Part shown: one piece after another, positions 42,219-50,372 of the stretch
How the letters are laid out: every line of letters begins with the position of its first letter
Position numbering within the stretch: position 1 is the first letter of the stretch
Source: Chroococcidiopsis sp. CCMEE 29
GTDB taxonomy: Bacteria; Cyanobacteriota; Cyanobacteriia; Cyanobacteriales; Chroococcidiopsidaceae
Assembly (NCBI RefSeq): GCF_023558375.1
Contig: NZ_CP083761.1
Location: 2,846,001-2,910,000, forward strand
Reading direction: 5' to 3'
DNA length: 64,000 bases
Position numbers and translations under genes: made by a program
The notes under the pieces: model-generated
Databases searched by the model: none
What the model was told of the DNA's origin: nothing
Seen by the model: only the letters and a program-made list of their open reading frames with translations

Positions 42219-44246
42219 TCAGAAATTGCTATCGAAAGCCTCTTGCTTTTTAGAAACGTTGGCATCAGCATTTAATTCTTGCTGATGCAATTTTTCTTTG
42301 AATTCATTGATGACACCACCATGCAGCAGGATATTGACTTGACGAGGGCTGACGCTGTGTGTCATTGCATAGACGAGAGCCTTACTTTTGTTTTTAACTG
42401 AAATCGGTCGCCCCTGTGTCAAAGCTTCACGTAATCCGATGATTTCAAGTTCATCGCCTTGGTCAATAGTGTCGTAATCTTGGGGATTAACAAATTCTAA
42501 AGGCATGATGCCAAAGTTAACGAGATTTTGCCAACCAATCCGAGCGTAGGATTTGGCTAGTACAGCCACCTGTCCTAAGTATTTGGGTGCGATCGCCGCA
42601 TGTTCTCGACTAGAACCTTGCGCGTAATTATTGCCAGCAACGACAACGTGACCGCCATATTTTTCTTGAGTGGCTTTAGCTCTTTCCGAGAAAGTCTCGT
42701 CAACCATGTAGTAAACAAACTGGCTAATGCCTGGAATGTTACTTCTAAAGGGCAGCACTCGCGCTCCAGCTGGCATAATTTCATCAGTGGATATGTTGTC
42801 CCCCACTTTGAGTAAAACGGGTACATACACCTGATTTGGTAGCTCCTCAAATTCCGGTAAGGATTTAATATTTGGTCCTTTTTCCATTTTGATTTTGCTG
42901 CCCTTTTCTGGCGGCGGCACCAGCATTTCTGTATTAACAATCTCTTTTTCCGGAGGCACAAACTTTGGATAACTCATGCCATAAATTTTTTCCAGGTCAC
43001 GCGGGTCAGTGATTTCGCCTGTGAGTGCCGCAGCCGCAGCTGTTTCCGGACTGCACAGATATACTTGGTCATCCGCAGTCCCCGATCGCCCTGGGAAGTT
43101 ACGCGGAAACGTGCGTAGAGAAATCTGATTTGAGGCGGGAGCCTGTCCCATGCCGATACACCCTAAACAACCCGCTTGATGAAAGCGCCCTCCCGCATGA
43201 ATCAAATTTAGAAAAGTATTATCCATCGCCGCCAAGTTTTCAATCAACTGACGTGAAGTAGGATTGATGTCAAACGAGACGCGATCGTTGGCAACCCGTC
43301 CTTTGACTATCTCGCTGACAATCCAAAAATCGCGCAATCCTGGATTGGCAGATGAACCGACGACAACTTGCTGCACTGGCTTACCTTGCACGTCTCTCAC
43401 CGGGACAACATTACCCGGACTACTGGGACAAGCAATTAAGGGAATCAACTCGCAAAGGTTGATTTCGTCATAAACGTCATATTCTGCTCCTGCATCGGCA
43501 ACCAGTTCGACCCAATCTTCACCCCGACCTTGAACAGTGAGAAAACGCTTAACCTCCCGATCGGAGGGGAAAACGGTTGTTGTCGCTCCCAGTTCAGTGC
43601 CCATGTTGGCGATGACGTGCCGATCCATTGCACTGAGTTGTTCAAGCCCTGGACCGTAGTATTCAATAATCATGCTGCGACAGCCGTGGACATCGTAGCG
43701 CCGCAACATCTCCAAAACGACATCTTTAGCGCTTACCCAATCAGGCAACTTGCCAACCAGTTTGACACCCAGGACTTTGGGCATTTTGACGAACATTGGT
43801 TCGCCTACCATCGCCATTGCCACATCAATACCGCCCGCACCAAACGCTAACATCCCCAAAGAACCAGCAGCAGGAGTGTGACTATCGGAGCCAATTAAGG
43901 TTTTGCCTGGAATGCCAAATCGCTCCATGTGAACGGGATGACTCACACCATTGCCCGGACGACTGTACCAGATACCAAAGCGCTGACAGGCAGAACGCAG
44001 AAACAGATGGTCATCGGCATTCTTATAATCGGTTTGCAGGAGATTATGATCTACATACTGAGCAGAAAGTTCGGTTCTGACTCGCTGAATATCCAGGGCT
44101 TCCAGTTCGAGCATCACCATCGTGCCTGTGGCATCCTGGGTGAGTGACTGGTCAATTTTCAGCCCGATTTCTTCACCCGGAATCATTTTTCCCGAAACTA
44201 GATGAGACTCGATCAGCTTTTGGGTGACGTTCATTGCCATAGTCAA
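42219..44246 (-). CDS. Aconitate hydratase, Aquifex-type
   Basis: This 675-residue iron-sulfur lyase isomerises citrate and isocitrate. The three cluster Cys are in LIACPSSPGNV and the pair in HQAGCLGCIGMGQ. FGIPGKTLIGSDSHTPAAGSLGMLAFGAGG, and the swivel-domain MPAGARVLPFRSNIPGISQF and NNYAQGSSREHAAIAPKYLG are intact. At about 670 residues it fits the short Aquifex-type class rather than AcnB (about 860), which is the standard cyanobacterial enzyme. A role in aconitate or related dicarboxylic-acid metabolism, rather than the main cycle, is possible. MNVTQKLIE at 44234 is an alternative start. Confidence 0.92.
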   Translation of the reverse strand: MTMAMNVTQKLIESHLVSGKMIPGEEIGLKIDQSLTQDATGTMVMLELEALDIQRVRTELSAQYVDHNLLQTDYKNADDHLFLRSACQRFGIWYSRPGNGVSHPVHMERFGIPGKTLIGSDSHTPAAGSLGMLAFGAGGIDVAMAMVGEPMFVKMPKVLGVKLVGKLPDWVSAKDVVLEMLRRYDVHGCRSMIIEYYGPGLEQLSAMDRHVIANMGTELGATTTVFPSDREVKRFLTVQGRGEDWVELVADAGAEYDVYDEINLCELIPLIACPSSPGNVVPVRDVQGKPVQQVVVGSSANPGLRDFWIVSEIVKGRVANDRVSFDINPTSRQLIENLAAMDNTFLNLIHAGGRFHQAGCLGCIGMGQAPASNQISLRTFPRNFPGRSGTADDQVYLCSPETAAAAALTGEITDPRDLEKIYGMSYPKFVPPEKEIVNTEMLVPPPEKGSKIKMEKGPNIKSLPEFEELPNQVYVPVLLKVGDNISTDEIMPAGARVLPFRSNIPGISQFVYYMVDETFSERAKATQEKYGGHVVVAGNNYAQGSSREHAAIAPKYLGQVAVLAKSYARIGWQNLVNFGIMPLEFVNPQDYDTIDQGDELEIIGLREALTQGRPISVKNKSKALVYAMTHSVSPRQVNILLHGGVINEFKEKLHQQELNADANVSKKQEAFDSNF

Positions 44247-44446
44247 AACTCCGATGGTTCCGGTTGTGAATACAAAAAATCAGCGATAAATTAACTGATA
44301 GCTCCTACTAATATTTCAACTTAATCACTGGTGTATTTGTATTCCGTTGCAATTACTACTTTAGGCAGCGATCACTTTCTATCGCAGATCGCCCCTGGGT
44401 GGGAGTGTTCCTGCCTCTACCAAGGATGGGTTTAGCGCGATCGCCC

Positions 44447-44659
44447 TCATAAATCTTCGGGATGCAAACCTGTTTTTTTAGCAATCTTTGCCAACATTCG
44501 CGGTCCAATTTCATCGCCATCATGAAAGGCAAATACATAATCTTCCCAACCCTTGCGTTCCAAAATTTTGTGAGAACCAGTTTCCCGTTTGACATTCCAA
44601 CCAATTCTAAACAAGGCAGCCAGGACACGCTTGGCTTTTGTTGATGACCACTCGCTCAT
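44447..44659 (-). CDS. hicA: HicA-family toxin, second locus
   Basis: This 70-residue HicA-type mRNA interferase has STKAKRVLAALFRIGWNVKRETGSHKILERKGWEDYVFAFHDGDEIGPRMLAKIAKKTGLHPEDL. His in GSHKIL is the presumed catalytic residue. The start overlaps the antitoxin end by 4 bases (ATGA), so expression is coupled to hicB. Sequence identity to the first hicA at 3691 is low, so the two modules are independent acquisitions. Confidence 0.9.
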   Translation of the reverse strand: MSEWSSTKAKRVLAALFRIGWNVKRETGSHKILERKGWEDYVFAFHDGDEIGPRMLAKIAKKTGLHPEDL

Positions 44660-45189
44660 GTTGAAGTCCGCTGGCTCTCAACAGTCGAGCCTCTAACAGG
44701 GAGCCGAAAGAGCGTGACTGGCTTATCTTCAATTTCTCCGTGTTCTACTCGGTCTACTAAAACGCGCAAGGCTAGAGTTTGGATTTTTTCAATGGCTTCA
44801 TGCTCAGTCTTCCCGTATGCCAATACGCCAGGTAGCTCTAGTACTTCGGCAATAACCTGCCCATCATCTTCTAAGTCAGTTTCCACCGTGAGCGCTCTAA
44901 TTTGCTCTGGAGCTACACCAGGTAAGGAGACAACAGAGTGATAGTTTCCCGGTAGATGACTCCGCTCTTCAATGAGTACTTGCCGCCCGTTTTCAATTGC
45001 TTCTGTAATGCGCTCAATTGGTGACTTCCTTTCTGGATTTTCCTCTTGCATAGCTTGTTCCATCAGCAAAGTAATTTGCGCTGAGACAGAGCGGCGTTGC
45101 TTTTTGCAAAATTCCTTAAATCGTTCTACTACCGACTCAGGAATAGTTGCCGATATGCGTGTCATTTTTTCTTGTTTTGCTTGAGCCAT
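44656..45189 (-). CDS. hicB: HicB-type antitoxin with N-terminal ribbon-helix-helix domain
   Basis: This 177-residue fusion has an N-terminal ribbon-helix-helix region (MTRISATIPESVVERFKEFCKKQRRSVSAQITLLMEQAMQ, residues 9-50) that should bind the operator. The C-terminal part is HicB-like (YHSVVSLPGVAPEQIRALTV, then VIAEVLELPGVLAYGKTEHEAIEKIQTLALRVLVDRVE, residues 85-160). RHH domains normally sit at the C-terminus of HicB, so the reversed order is notable. The palindromes at 45252-45326 upstream are candidate operators. Confidence 0.85.
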   Translation of the reverse strand: MAQAKQEKMTRISATIPESVVERFKEFCKKQRRSVSAQITLLMEQAMQEENPERKSPIERITEAIENGRQVLIEERSHLPGNYHSVVSLPGVAPEQIRALTVETDLEDDGQVIAEVLELPGVLAYGKTEHEAIEKIQTLALRVLVDRVEHGEIEDKPVTLFRLPVRGSTVESQRTST

Positions 45190-45251
45190 AAGTTCACGGA
45201 ATACCGTTGTTTCTCACTCTATATACTCCATCGTACTGTCATGTAACTTGC

Positions 45252-45336
45252 GTGAGTATTTGTGAGGTAATTACTCACTTTAGTGTCACAGAAATAATAT
45301 TGAATATATATTCAGTATTACTGAATATGCTATAAT
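45252..45336. promoter_or_regulatory. Palindromic operator-like region between hicB and DUF6888
   Basis: GTGAGTA and TACTCAC (45252-45278), then TGAATATATATTCA (45301-45314, perfect 14-base palindrome), then ATTCAGT-ATT-ACTGAAT (45310-45326, perfect) lie in a row, followed by TATAAT at 45331-45336. This gives a divergent control region: toward hicBA on the minus strand and toward the DUF6888/6887 pair on the plus strand. An RHH antitoxin would bind short palindromes like these. Confidence 0.6.
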
Positions 45337-45339
45337 AGG

Positions 45340-45600
45340 CATATCAAAGGTGATCGCCATCTAGGTACAATCGAGGAGTATTTTAGTACCTATGCCACAA
45401 TTGAGGAACTGACGATTTACCCCACAGCCGAACAAGCCCTAGCCTGTCCGCGCGTTTGTCAAATGTTGTCAAACACCTACCGCGACATCCACCTATTCCG
45501 TTTCAATGAACAAAGGGGATATGTGTTCATTCTGGCAGGCAATGACCTGCAAATCCTTGTATTTCGTGATGGCAGCTGGAGGTTTATCAATACAACCTAA
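45340..45600 (+). CDS. DUF6888-like protein, start codon missing or unusual
   Basis: The open frame to the TAA at 45600 ends CPRVCQMLSNTYRDIHLFRF, NEQRGYVFILAGNDLQILVF and RDGSWRFINTT, matching my recollection of the cyanobacterial DUF6888 family. It lacks an ATG, GTG or TTG upstream of the conserved block; the only in-frame candidates are CAT, ATC and similar codons. TATAAT ends at 45336, just before the frame, so a transcript would be almost leaderless. Either the gene has lost its start or uses a rare one. It overlaps the following DUF6887 gene. Confidence 0.55.
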   Translation, partial: HIKGDRHLGTIEEYFSTYATIEELTIYPTAEQALACPRVCQMLSNTYRDIHLFRFNEQRGYVFILAGNDLQILVFRDGSWRFINTT

Positions 45601-45835
45601 TTTTGCAGAAATGTCCACAAAAGAATTAACAGCCTATGTGCTAGCACATCGGGAGGATATGGAGGCTTTGCATGCTCTAGTTAGTCGCCGTACTCCCGAT
45701 TCAGAAGCAACATGGTATGGACCGATGTTTACTAAAGAAGGTGTGCCAATCGAAGAAAATATTCGGATAGCAGAAGAAGCGATTAGGAAAAGAATCGAGA
45801 AAGAGAATCAAGAAAATCAAGATCGTTCTCATTAA
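45569..45835 (+). CDS. DUF6887-like small protein
   Basis: This protein of about 88 residues starts at 45569 (MAAGGLSIQPNFAEMSTKEL) and ends in a charged helix (IRIAEEAIRKRIEKENQENQ). QPNFAEMSTKELTAYVLAHR and EDMEALHALVSRRTPD are the family core. DUF6888 and DUF6887 genes commonly occur as overlapping pairs in cyanobacteria, in a toxin-antitoxin-like arrangement, but no biochemical function is established to my knowledge. The Met at 45611 is an alternative start. Confidence 0.7.
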   Translation: MAAGGLSIQPNFAEMSTKELTAYVLAHREDMEALHALVSRRTPDSEATWYGPMFTKEGVPIEENIRIAEEAIRKRIEKENQENQDRSH

Positions 45836-45923
45836 GAATACAAAAATACACTTCAAGGTATTGTTAGTTCCCTATGCAAGCAACTCATCAGCGAACTAAT
45901 GCGATCGCTGCTCAAAAATATTT

Positions 45924-46289
45924 ATGTCTAACCTACCGCCACTCAATACAGAAACAATCTGGGCTATCCTTAACGATAAAATTGATGATGCTACAGTAAA
46001 TCAGCTAGTCTGGCACTGTCTGGGCTATCGCTATGCTGAGTCAACTAAAGCATGGGACACAACAGGCGTAGTACCTGAATGGCGCGATCAGTATCCAGAA
46101 CCGCCAGATTTTATTGATAGTCGCCCAGCAACGGTAAAGTTAACTCGTTCAATTCCTCCCCAGAACAAGCAACTGTTGAAAGAACAACTGGGCTTTAAAG
46201 GCTATAAAGTGGGTGAATTTGGTCCTCGGCAAACTCGTCGCGCCACGGCTGCTAACTGGTTGTTGAGCTATATGCAGAGTGTTGAGTAA
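45924..46289 (+). CDS. DUF1823 family protein
   Basis: This 121-residue cyanobacterial conserved protein reads MSNLPPLNTETIWAILNDKIDD, then ATVNQLVWHCLGYRYAE and the closing FGPRQTRRATAANWLLSYMQ, all typical of DUF1823. The family is restricted to cyanobacteria and plant plastids, with unknown function. It is preceded by a GCGATCGC site and has its own start. No membrane segment is seen. Confidence 0.88.
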   Translation: MSNLPPLNTETIWAILNDKIDDATVNQLVWHCLGYRYAESTKAWDTTGVVPEWRDQYPEPPDFIDSRPATVKLTRSIPPQNKQLLKEQLGFKGYKVGEFGPRQTRRATAANWLLSYMQSVE

Positions 46290-46309
46290 ATGTATATCGT
46301 AACCCCCTA

Positions 46310-46978
46310 CTAACGGCTATTGATACACTCTGGCGTATCATTACCAGGATTATTCACCTTGGTGCTGACCGCATAGGAAGTCATCGCCTCAGAAGAGTAA
46401 GGGTGCAGTATTTGTTGTAGCGATTCAGAATTTTCTACTGCCGGATCGAGCCACAGATCGTAGTCTTTCGGGTCGAGAATCACTGGCATCCGATCGTGGA
46501 TCGGTCGTAATAATTCATTAGCATCTGTTGTCAAAATCGTACACGTCTCAACTATCTCCCCATTTGGGTCTTGCCAACGCTCCCACAGCCCCGCAAAAGC
46601 AAAAGGTTGTGCATTATGCATCCGGAAATAAAACGGCTGTTTTTTGCCATTTTGCCGCTGCCACTCATAAAAGCCATCGGCTATCACTAGACAACGACGA
46701 TGCCGAAAAGCTGACCGAAACGAGGGCTTCTCAGTTACAGTTTCCGCCCTAGCATTGATTAGCCGCGCCCCCATTGCCGGATCTTTAGCCCAAGCCGGAA
46801 TTAAACCCCAGCGCAACATTTGTAATTGGCGCTTCCTCTGTTCGGGTTTTTGCAATACAGTTGGCACTAATTGCGTTGGCGCTATATTGTAGCGCGGCTC
46901 TAATATCGGGACTTCATCTAGCTGGAAGACAGAGGCGATCGCTTCAGCTGACTGGCTCAAAGTAAATCTTCCACACAT
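46310..46978 (-). CDS. SRAP-family protein (YedK/HMCES-like)
   Basis: This 222-residue SOS-response-associated peptidase-like protein forms a DNA-protein cross-link with abasic sites in single-stranded DNA. Catalytic Cys2 (MCGRFTLSQ) is exposed after Met removal. INARAETVTEKPSFRSAF holds the Asn/Glu region, FYEWQRQNGKKQPF the active-site Glu, and IHDRMPVIL the His. It protects stalled replication forks from abasic-site damage. The start is fixed by the Cys2 requirement. It converges with the DUF1823 gene. Confidence 0.93.
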   Translation of the reverse strand: MCGRFTLSQSAEAIASVFQLDEVPILEPRYNIAPTQLVPTVLQKPEQRKRQLQMLRWGLIPAWAKDPAMGARLINARAETVTEKPSFRSAFRHRRCLVIADGFYEWQRQNGKKQPFYFRMHNAQPFAFAGLWERWQDPNGEIVETCTILTTDANELLRPIHDRMPVILDPKDYDLWLDPAVENSESLQQILHPYSSEAMTSYAVSTKVNNPGNDTPECINSR

Positions 46979-46983
46979 ATTAC

Positions 46984-47016
46984 CAATTTTGGATTTTAGA
47001 TTTTAGATTTTGGATT
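46984..47016. repeat. TTTTGGA/TTTTAGA heptamer repeat
   Basis: Four ATTTTGG/ATTTTAG units stand between divergent genes. The same heptamer class occurs inside the tRNA-Leu intron (5371-5405), showing the repeats move between intron loops and intergenic DNA. Confidence 0.75.
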
Positions 47017-47155
47017 GATAAACTGGTGCTGCAAGACACTTGCGGAGTAGGTATTTGTAGCCTGACTAACCAAAAACGGTAACTATCGATACATACAACT
47101 AAAATTAACTTAATTGTGGCAAAATACAAAACTGGTAAAATCAACTGAGACAGTT

Positions 47156-47761
47156 ATGCTCCGGCTATACGATTTTTTACCTTCAGGTAATGGCTATAAA
47201 GTTCGGCTTTTACTGGCACAACTTGGTATTCCATTTGAGACAATAGAGCTTAACATCCTCAAGGGCGAAACCCGTACTCCTGAGTTTTTAAGTAAAAATT
47301 CCAACGGTCGGATTCCAGTTTTAGAAACAGAATCAGGGCAATTTTTACCAGAATCTAATGCTATCCTTTTCTATCTTAGTGAAGGAACTGAGTTCTTACC
47401 AAGCGATCGCTTTTTGCGGGCGCAAGTCCTACAATGGTTATTTTTTGAGCAATACAGCCATGAACCTTTTATTGCCACATCTAGATTTTGGATTTCTATT
47501 CTAGGTAAGTTAGAGGAATATCGAGGCGCGCTTGCCCAAAAACGTGAACCTGGATATGCAGCACTTACTGTAATGGAAAAACATTTAACATCACATACCT
47601 TTTTTGTTGGGGAGCGTTATACCATTGCTGACATCAGCTTATTTGCCTACACTCATGTTGCTGATGAAGGTGGTTTTGATCTAACCAAATTTCCAGCTAT
47701 ACAAGCATGGTTAGAGCAGGTAAAATCGCAACCTAGATATGTTAGCATTAAGCACCAGTAG
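47156..47761 (+). CDS. Glutathione S-transferase family protein
   Basis: This 201-residue GST has an N-terminal thioredoxin-like domain (MLRLYDFLPSGNGYKVRLLLAQLG, then SNGRIPVLETESGQFLPESNAILFYL with the cis-Pro and the E-S glutathione-binding pair). The helical C-terminal domain has YTIADISLFAYTHVADE. A Ser-type active site (PSGNGYK) suggests a zeta/theta-like or Ser-type enzyme. The start at 47156 is favoured over 47114. It may help detoxify electrophiles. Confidence 0.9.
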   Translation: MLRLYDFLPSGNGYKVRLLLAQLGIPFETIELNILKGETRTPEFLSKNSNGRIPVLETESGQFLPESNAILFYLSEGTEFLPSDRFLRAQVLQWLFFEQYSHEPFIATSRFWISILGKLEEYRGALAQKREPGYAALTVMEKHLTSHTFFVGERYTIADISLFAYTHVADEGGFDLTKFPAIQAWLEQVKSQPRYVSIKHQ

Positions 47762-47767
47762 ACTACC

Positions 47768-47995
47768 TTAGCAATCTGTATCAATATCAATCAGCTTTTG
47801 TCTAGACGATAATCCAGACTTGATTTTGATTCTTGATTTAAGTACATCAAATTTTTCAGCCAGAAGCTTGATTAACTGCTGATTCGCCCTTCCCTCAACT
47901 GGAGGGGATTTCAAACTTACAGTCAGGCTACCATCTGCCTCTTCTTTAATGCTTTGATCTTTTGAATTAGGTTTAACTTTGACCTTTTTTTTCAT
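47768..47995 (-). CDS. DUF167 family protein (YggU-like)
   Basis: This 75-residue protein from 47995 reads [49 protein letters not shown], then [39 protein letters not shown] and [10 protein letters not shown] are the classic YggU/DUF167 signature. The fold is alpha/beta with unknown function. It converges with the GST gene, 6 bases between stops, so overlapping transcript ends are likely. Confidence 0.9.
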   Translation of the reverse strand: MKKKVKVKPNSKDQSIKEEADGSLTVSLKSPPVEGRANQQLIKLLAEKFDVLKSRIKIKSGLSSRQKLIDIDTDC

Positions 47996-48209
47996 TTCCT
48001 CTGTTATCAACTGCAGCACTAGAGCATGAATTTAGTCAACATTTACGAGATGAATTATTGTAACCGAAGCTAATATCCGATAACCGGCGACGCCTGTCCT
48101 TGAAAAATAGATTGAGATTTAAGTCAAAACTAGCACTAACCAAGAATTATTAGCTACTATTACTATTAGGCAGCGAAGCAGATTGTACCATCAGTGTAGG
48201 AAGTCATAA

Positions 48210-50093
48210 ATGGCTAAAGTCGCATTGCTGATTGGCGTAAGTGATTACGGACCCGGTTTCAACTCACTGCCTGGGACTATAAAAGATGTAGCAGCAATGC
48301 GCCGAGTCTTGCAGCACCCAGACATAGGTGGTTTCACTGAAGTAACAACGCTTGCCAATCCTGAACCACTAGTAATGCAGGAGGCAATCGAGGCTTTGTT
48401 TAAAGAAAAAGTGCGCCAAAGAGATGACTTGGCGCTACTTTTTTTCTCAGGTCATTGTGTGAACGACCATAACAACAAGCTTTACTTTGCTACTCGCAAC
48501 ACTCGTAAAAATGCCAAAGGAGAACTGGTCAAATCAACAGCAGTGCCAGCGAGCTTTGTGCAAGACATCATGAGTGATAGTCGCTCTAGACAACAGGTGG
48601 TAATTTTGGACTGTTGTTTTAGTAATGCTTTTGCTGATGTCTGGTCAGCCAAAAATTATGGCTCTGTAGATGTTAAAAATCAGTTAAGCGGGGAGGGGCG
48701 AGTAGTCCTCACTTCTTCTACTTCAACACAACAGTTTTTTCCCCAGAAAGGCAGTGAGATCTCAAAATACACCCGCCACTTAGTTGAGGGTATTGCAACT
48801 GGGGCAGCAGATATCGATAAAGACCAATACGTCTCTGTGTATGAGTTGCATCAATACGCTGGCAGCAAATCTGAAGAAGCCGCTGCAACAATAGAACCAG
48901 AAATTTATGCTGTAAAGGAAAGTTACAGTATTTTGCTTGCTAAAGCACCACTTGAGCAGCTGCAACCAATTTATTATGGCGAAGATGTAACCGCAGACAA
49001 CCTACAGAACGATGGTTTCTCTGCACGTCTTTCTAATGAGCTAACCTCCAATCCAGGTACAACAAAAAGGACTGATTCTCGTATCCCTGTTAGGAATTCT
49101 CAGTCCCTAATGGGAGCAGGCATTGCCACTATTTTAGTTCTGATAGGAGTAGTATATGGACTTGATCGGTGGTTTTTACAACAGCTACCGATAAGTGCCG
49201 CAGCAACAACTTATAAAGACCAAGTTCCCACTATCTTTGAGCATTCAAAAACAGTTTGGTCTCTTGCCTTCAGCCCCAATAATCAGCTACTCGCCAGTAG
49301 CAGTGGAGACAAAACAATTAAGCTGTGGCATTTACAAAGCGGTGAATTACTCCGCACTTTCTCTGGAGAGCATTTAGATACAGTTTGGTCTGTTGCTATT
49401 AGCCCAGATGAGCAGACTATTGTAAGTGGCAGTGGGGATAAGACAATTAAAATTTGGAATTTGAATACGGGAAAACTGCTGCGCACTCTCTCAGGGCATA
49501 AAGATACAGTTAGATCTGTCGCCATTAGCCTAGACGGTCAAACTATTGTAAGTGGCAGTGGGGATAAGACAGTTAAAATTTGGAATTTGAATACGGGAAA
49601 ACTGCTGCGCACCCTCTCAGGACATACAGATGCAGTTAGATCTGTCGCCATTAGCCCAAATGGGCAGACTGTTGCCAGTGGCGGTGCAGACAATACAGTC
49701 AAAATTTGGAATTTAAATAGTGGAGAACTCCTCCATACCCTCTCGGGGCATACAAGCAGGATTATTTCTATCGCTATTAGTCCAGATGGAGAGATCGTCG
49801 CCAGTGGTAGCAATGACAATACAATCAAGCTCTGGAATTTACGCACTGGGGAGCTGGTTCGCACCCTGCTCGGCCACTCAGACCATATTAATTCTATTGC
49901 CATCAGATCGGATGGGAAGGTACTGGTCAGTGGTGCAGAGGATCATTTAATCAAGCTGTGGAATCTGCAAACTGGGGAGTTGCTTGACACCTTATCTAGG
50001 CATTCAGAAGATGTTTATGCGGTGAGTCTTAGCCCTGATGGGAAAACTCTTGCCAGTGGTGATAAGGATGGAGAGATCAAGCTGGGGCGCTGA
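48210..50093 (+). CDS. Caspase-like peptidase with membrane helix and WD40 propeller
   Basis: This 627-residue metacaspase-type protein has a p20-like domain (1-250) with a catalytic His82 in FFSGHCVND and Cys136 in LDCCFSNAF. A single transmembrane helix follows (IATILVLIGVVYGLDRW, about 306-322), then seven WD40 repeats (about 340-627) forming one propeller. The glycine after the catalytic His is Cys83, unusual for the family. Repeats 2 and 3 share a nearly identical stretch at DNA level, and the final W-x of WD is replaced by Gly (KLGR). The likely membrane-tethered sensor-protease resembles those in stress or immune signalling; no partner effector gene adjoins it. Confidence 0.92.
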   Translation: MAKVALLIGVSDYGPGFNSLPGTIKDVAAMRRVLQHPDIGGFTEVTTLANPEPLVMQEAIEALFKEKVRQRDDLALLFFSGHCVNDHNNKLYFATRNTRKNAKGELVKSTAVPASFVQDIMSDSRSRQQVVILDCCFSNAFADVWSAKNYGSVDVKNQLSGEGRVVLTSSTSTQQFFPQKGSEISKYTRHLVEGIATGAADIDKDQYVSVYELHQYAGSKSEEAAATIEPEIYAVKESYSILLAKAPLEQLQPIYYGEDVTADNLQNDGFSARLSNELTSNPGTTKRTDSRIPVRNSQSLMGAGIATILVLIGVVYGLDRWFLQQLPISAAATTYKDQVPTIFEHSKTVWSLAFSPNNQLLASSSGDKTIKLWHLQSGELLRTFSGEHLDTVWSVAISPDEQTIVSGSGDKTIKIWNLNTGKLLRTLSGHKDTVRSVAISLDGQTIVSGSGDKTVKIWNLNTGKLLRTLSGHTDAVRSVAISPNGQTVASGGADNTVKIWNLNSGELLHTLSGHTSRIISIAISPDGEIVASGSNDNTIKLWNLRTGELVRTLLGHSDHINSIAIRSDGKVLVSGAEDHLIKLWNLQTGELLDTLSRHSEDVYAVSLSPDGKTLASGDKDGEIKLGR

Positions 50094-50219
50094 AGATCGT
50101 CCGGACAACTCCTGCATTTCCAGAAAATCTCGAATACAAGCCCCTGTCAGAAGACATGGAAAAGAAGTAAGATTTGGGTCGAGATTCGGAGAACGAGACA
50201 CAAACTGTCCTGATTTCAA

Positions 50220-50372
50220 GCCCCTAGATTTATCTATAGGGTTTTAATCCAAAATCTAAAATTGGTTGACGCACTATCGTTTGAGTTTTGAGTTTTGAAC
50301 TAAACAGCACGGTGTAACTCAAAACTCAAAACTTAGCACTCAAAACTGGAGCGAAGCGACTCACCCCTCACT
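50220..50372. repeat. GAGTTTT and AAAACTC direct/inverted heptamer repeats
   Basis: TTTGAGTTTTGAGTTTTGAA (about 50280-50299) is followed by CTCAAAACTCAAAACTTAGC (50318-50337), forming a potential hairpin between convergent genes. It is another degenerate heptamer type. Confidence 0.65.

Noticed and set aside
48210-50093. Known anti-phage caspase system with effector partner
   Set aside because: No neighbouring effector, nuclease or cyclase gene is found; flanking genes are DUF167 and a DUF5895-like gene.
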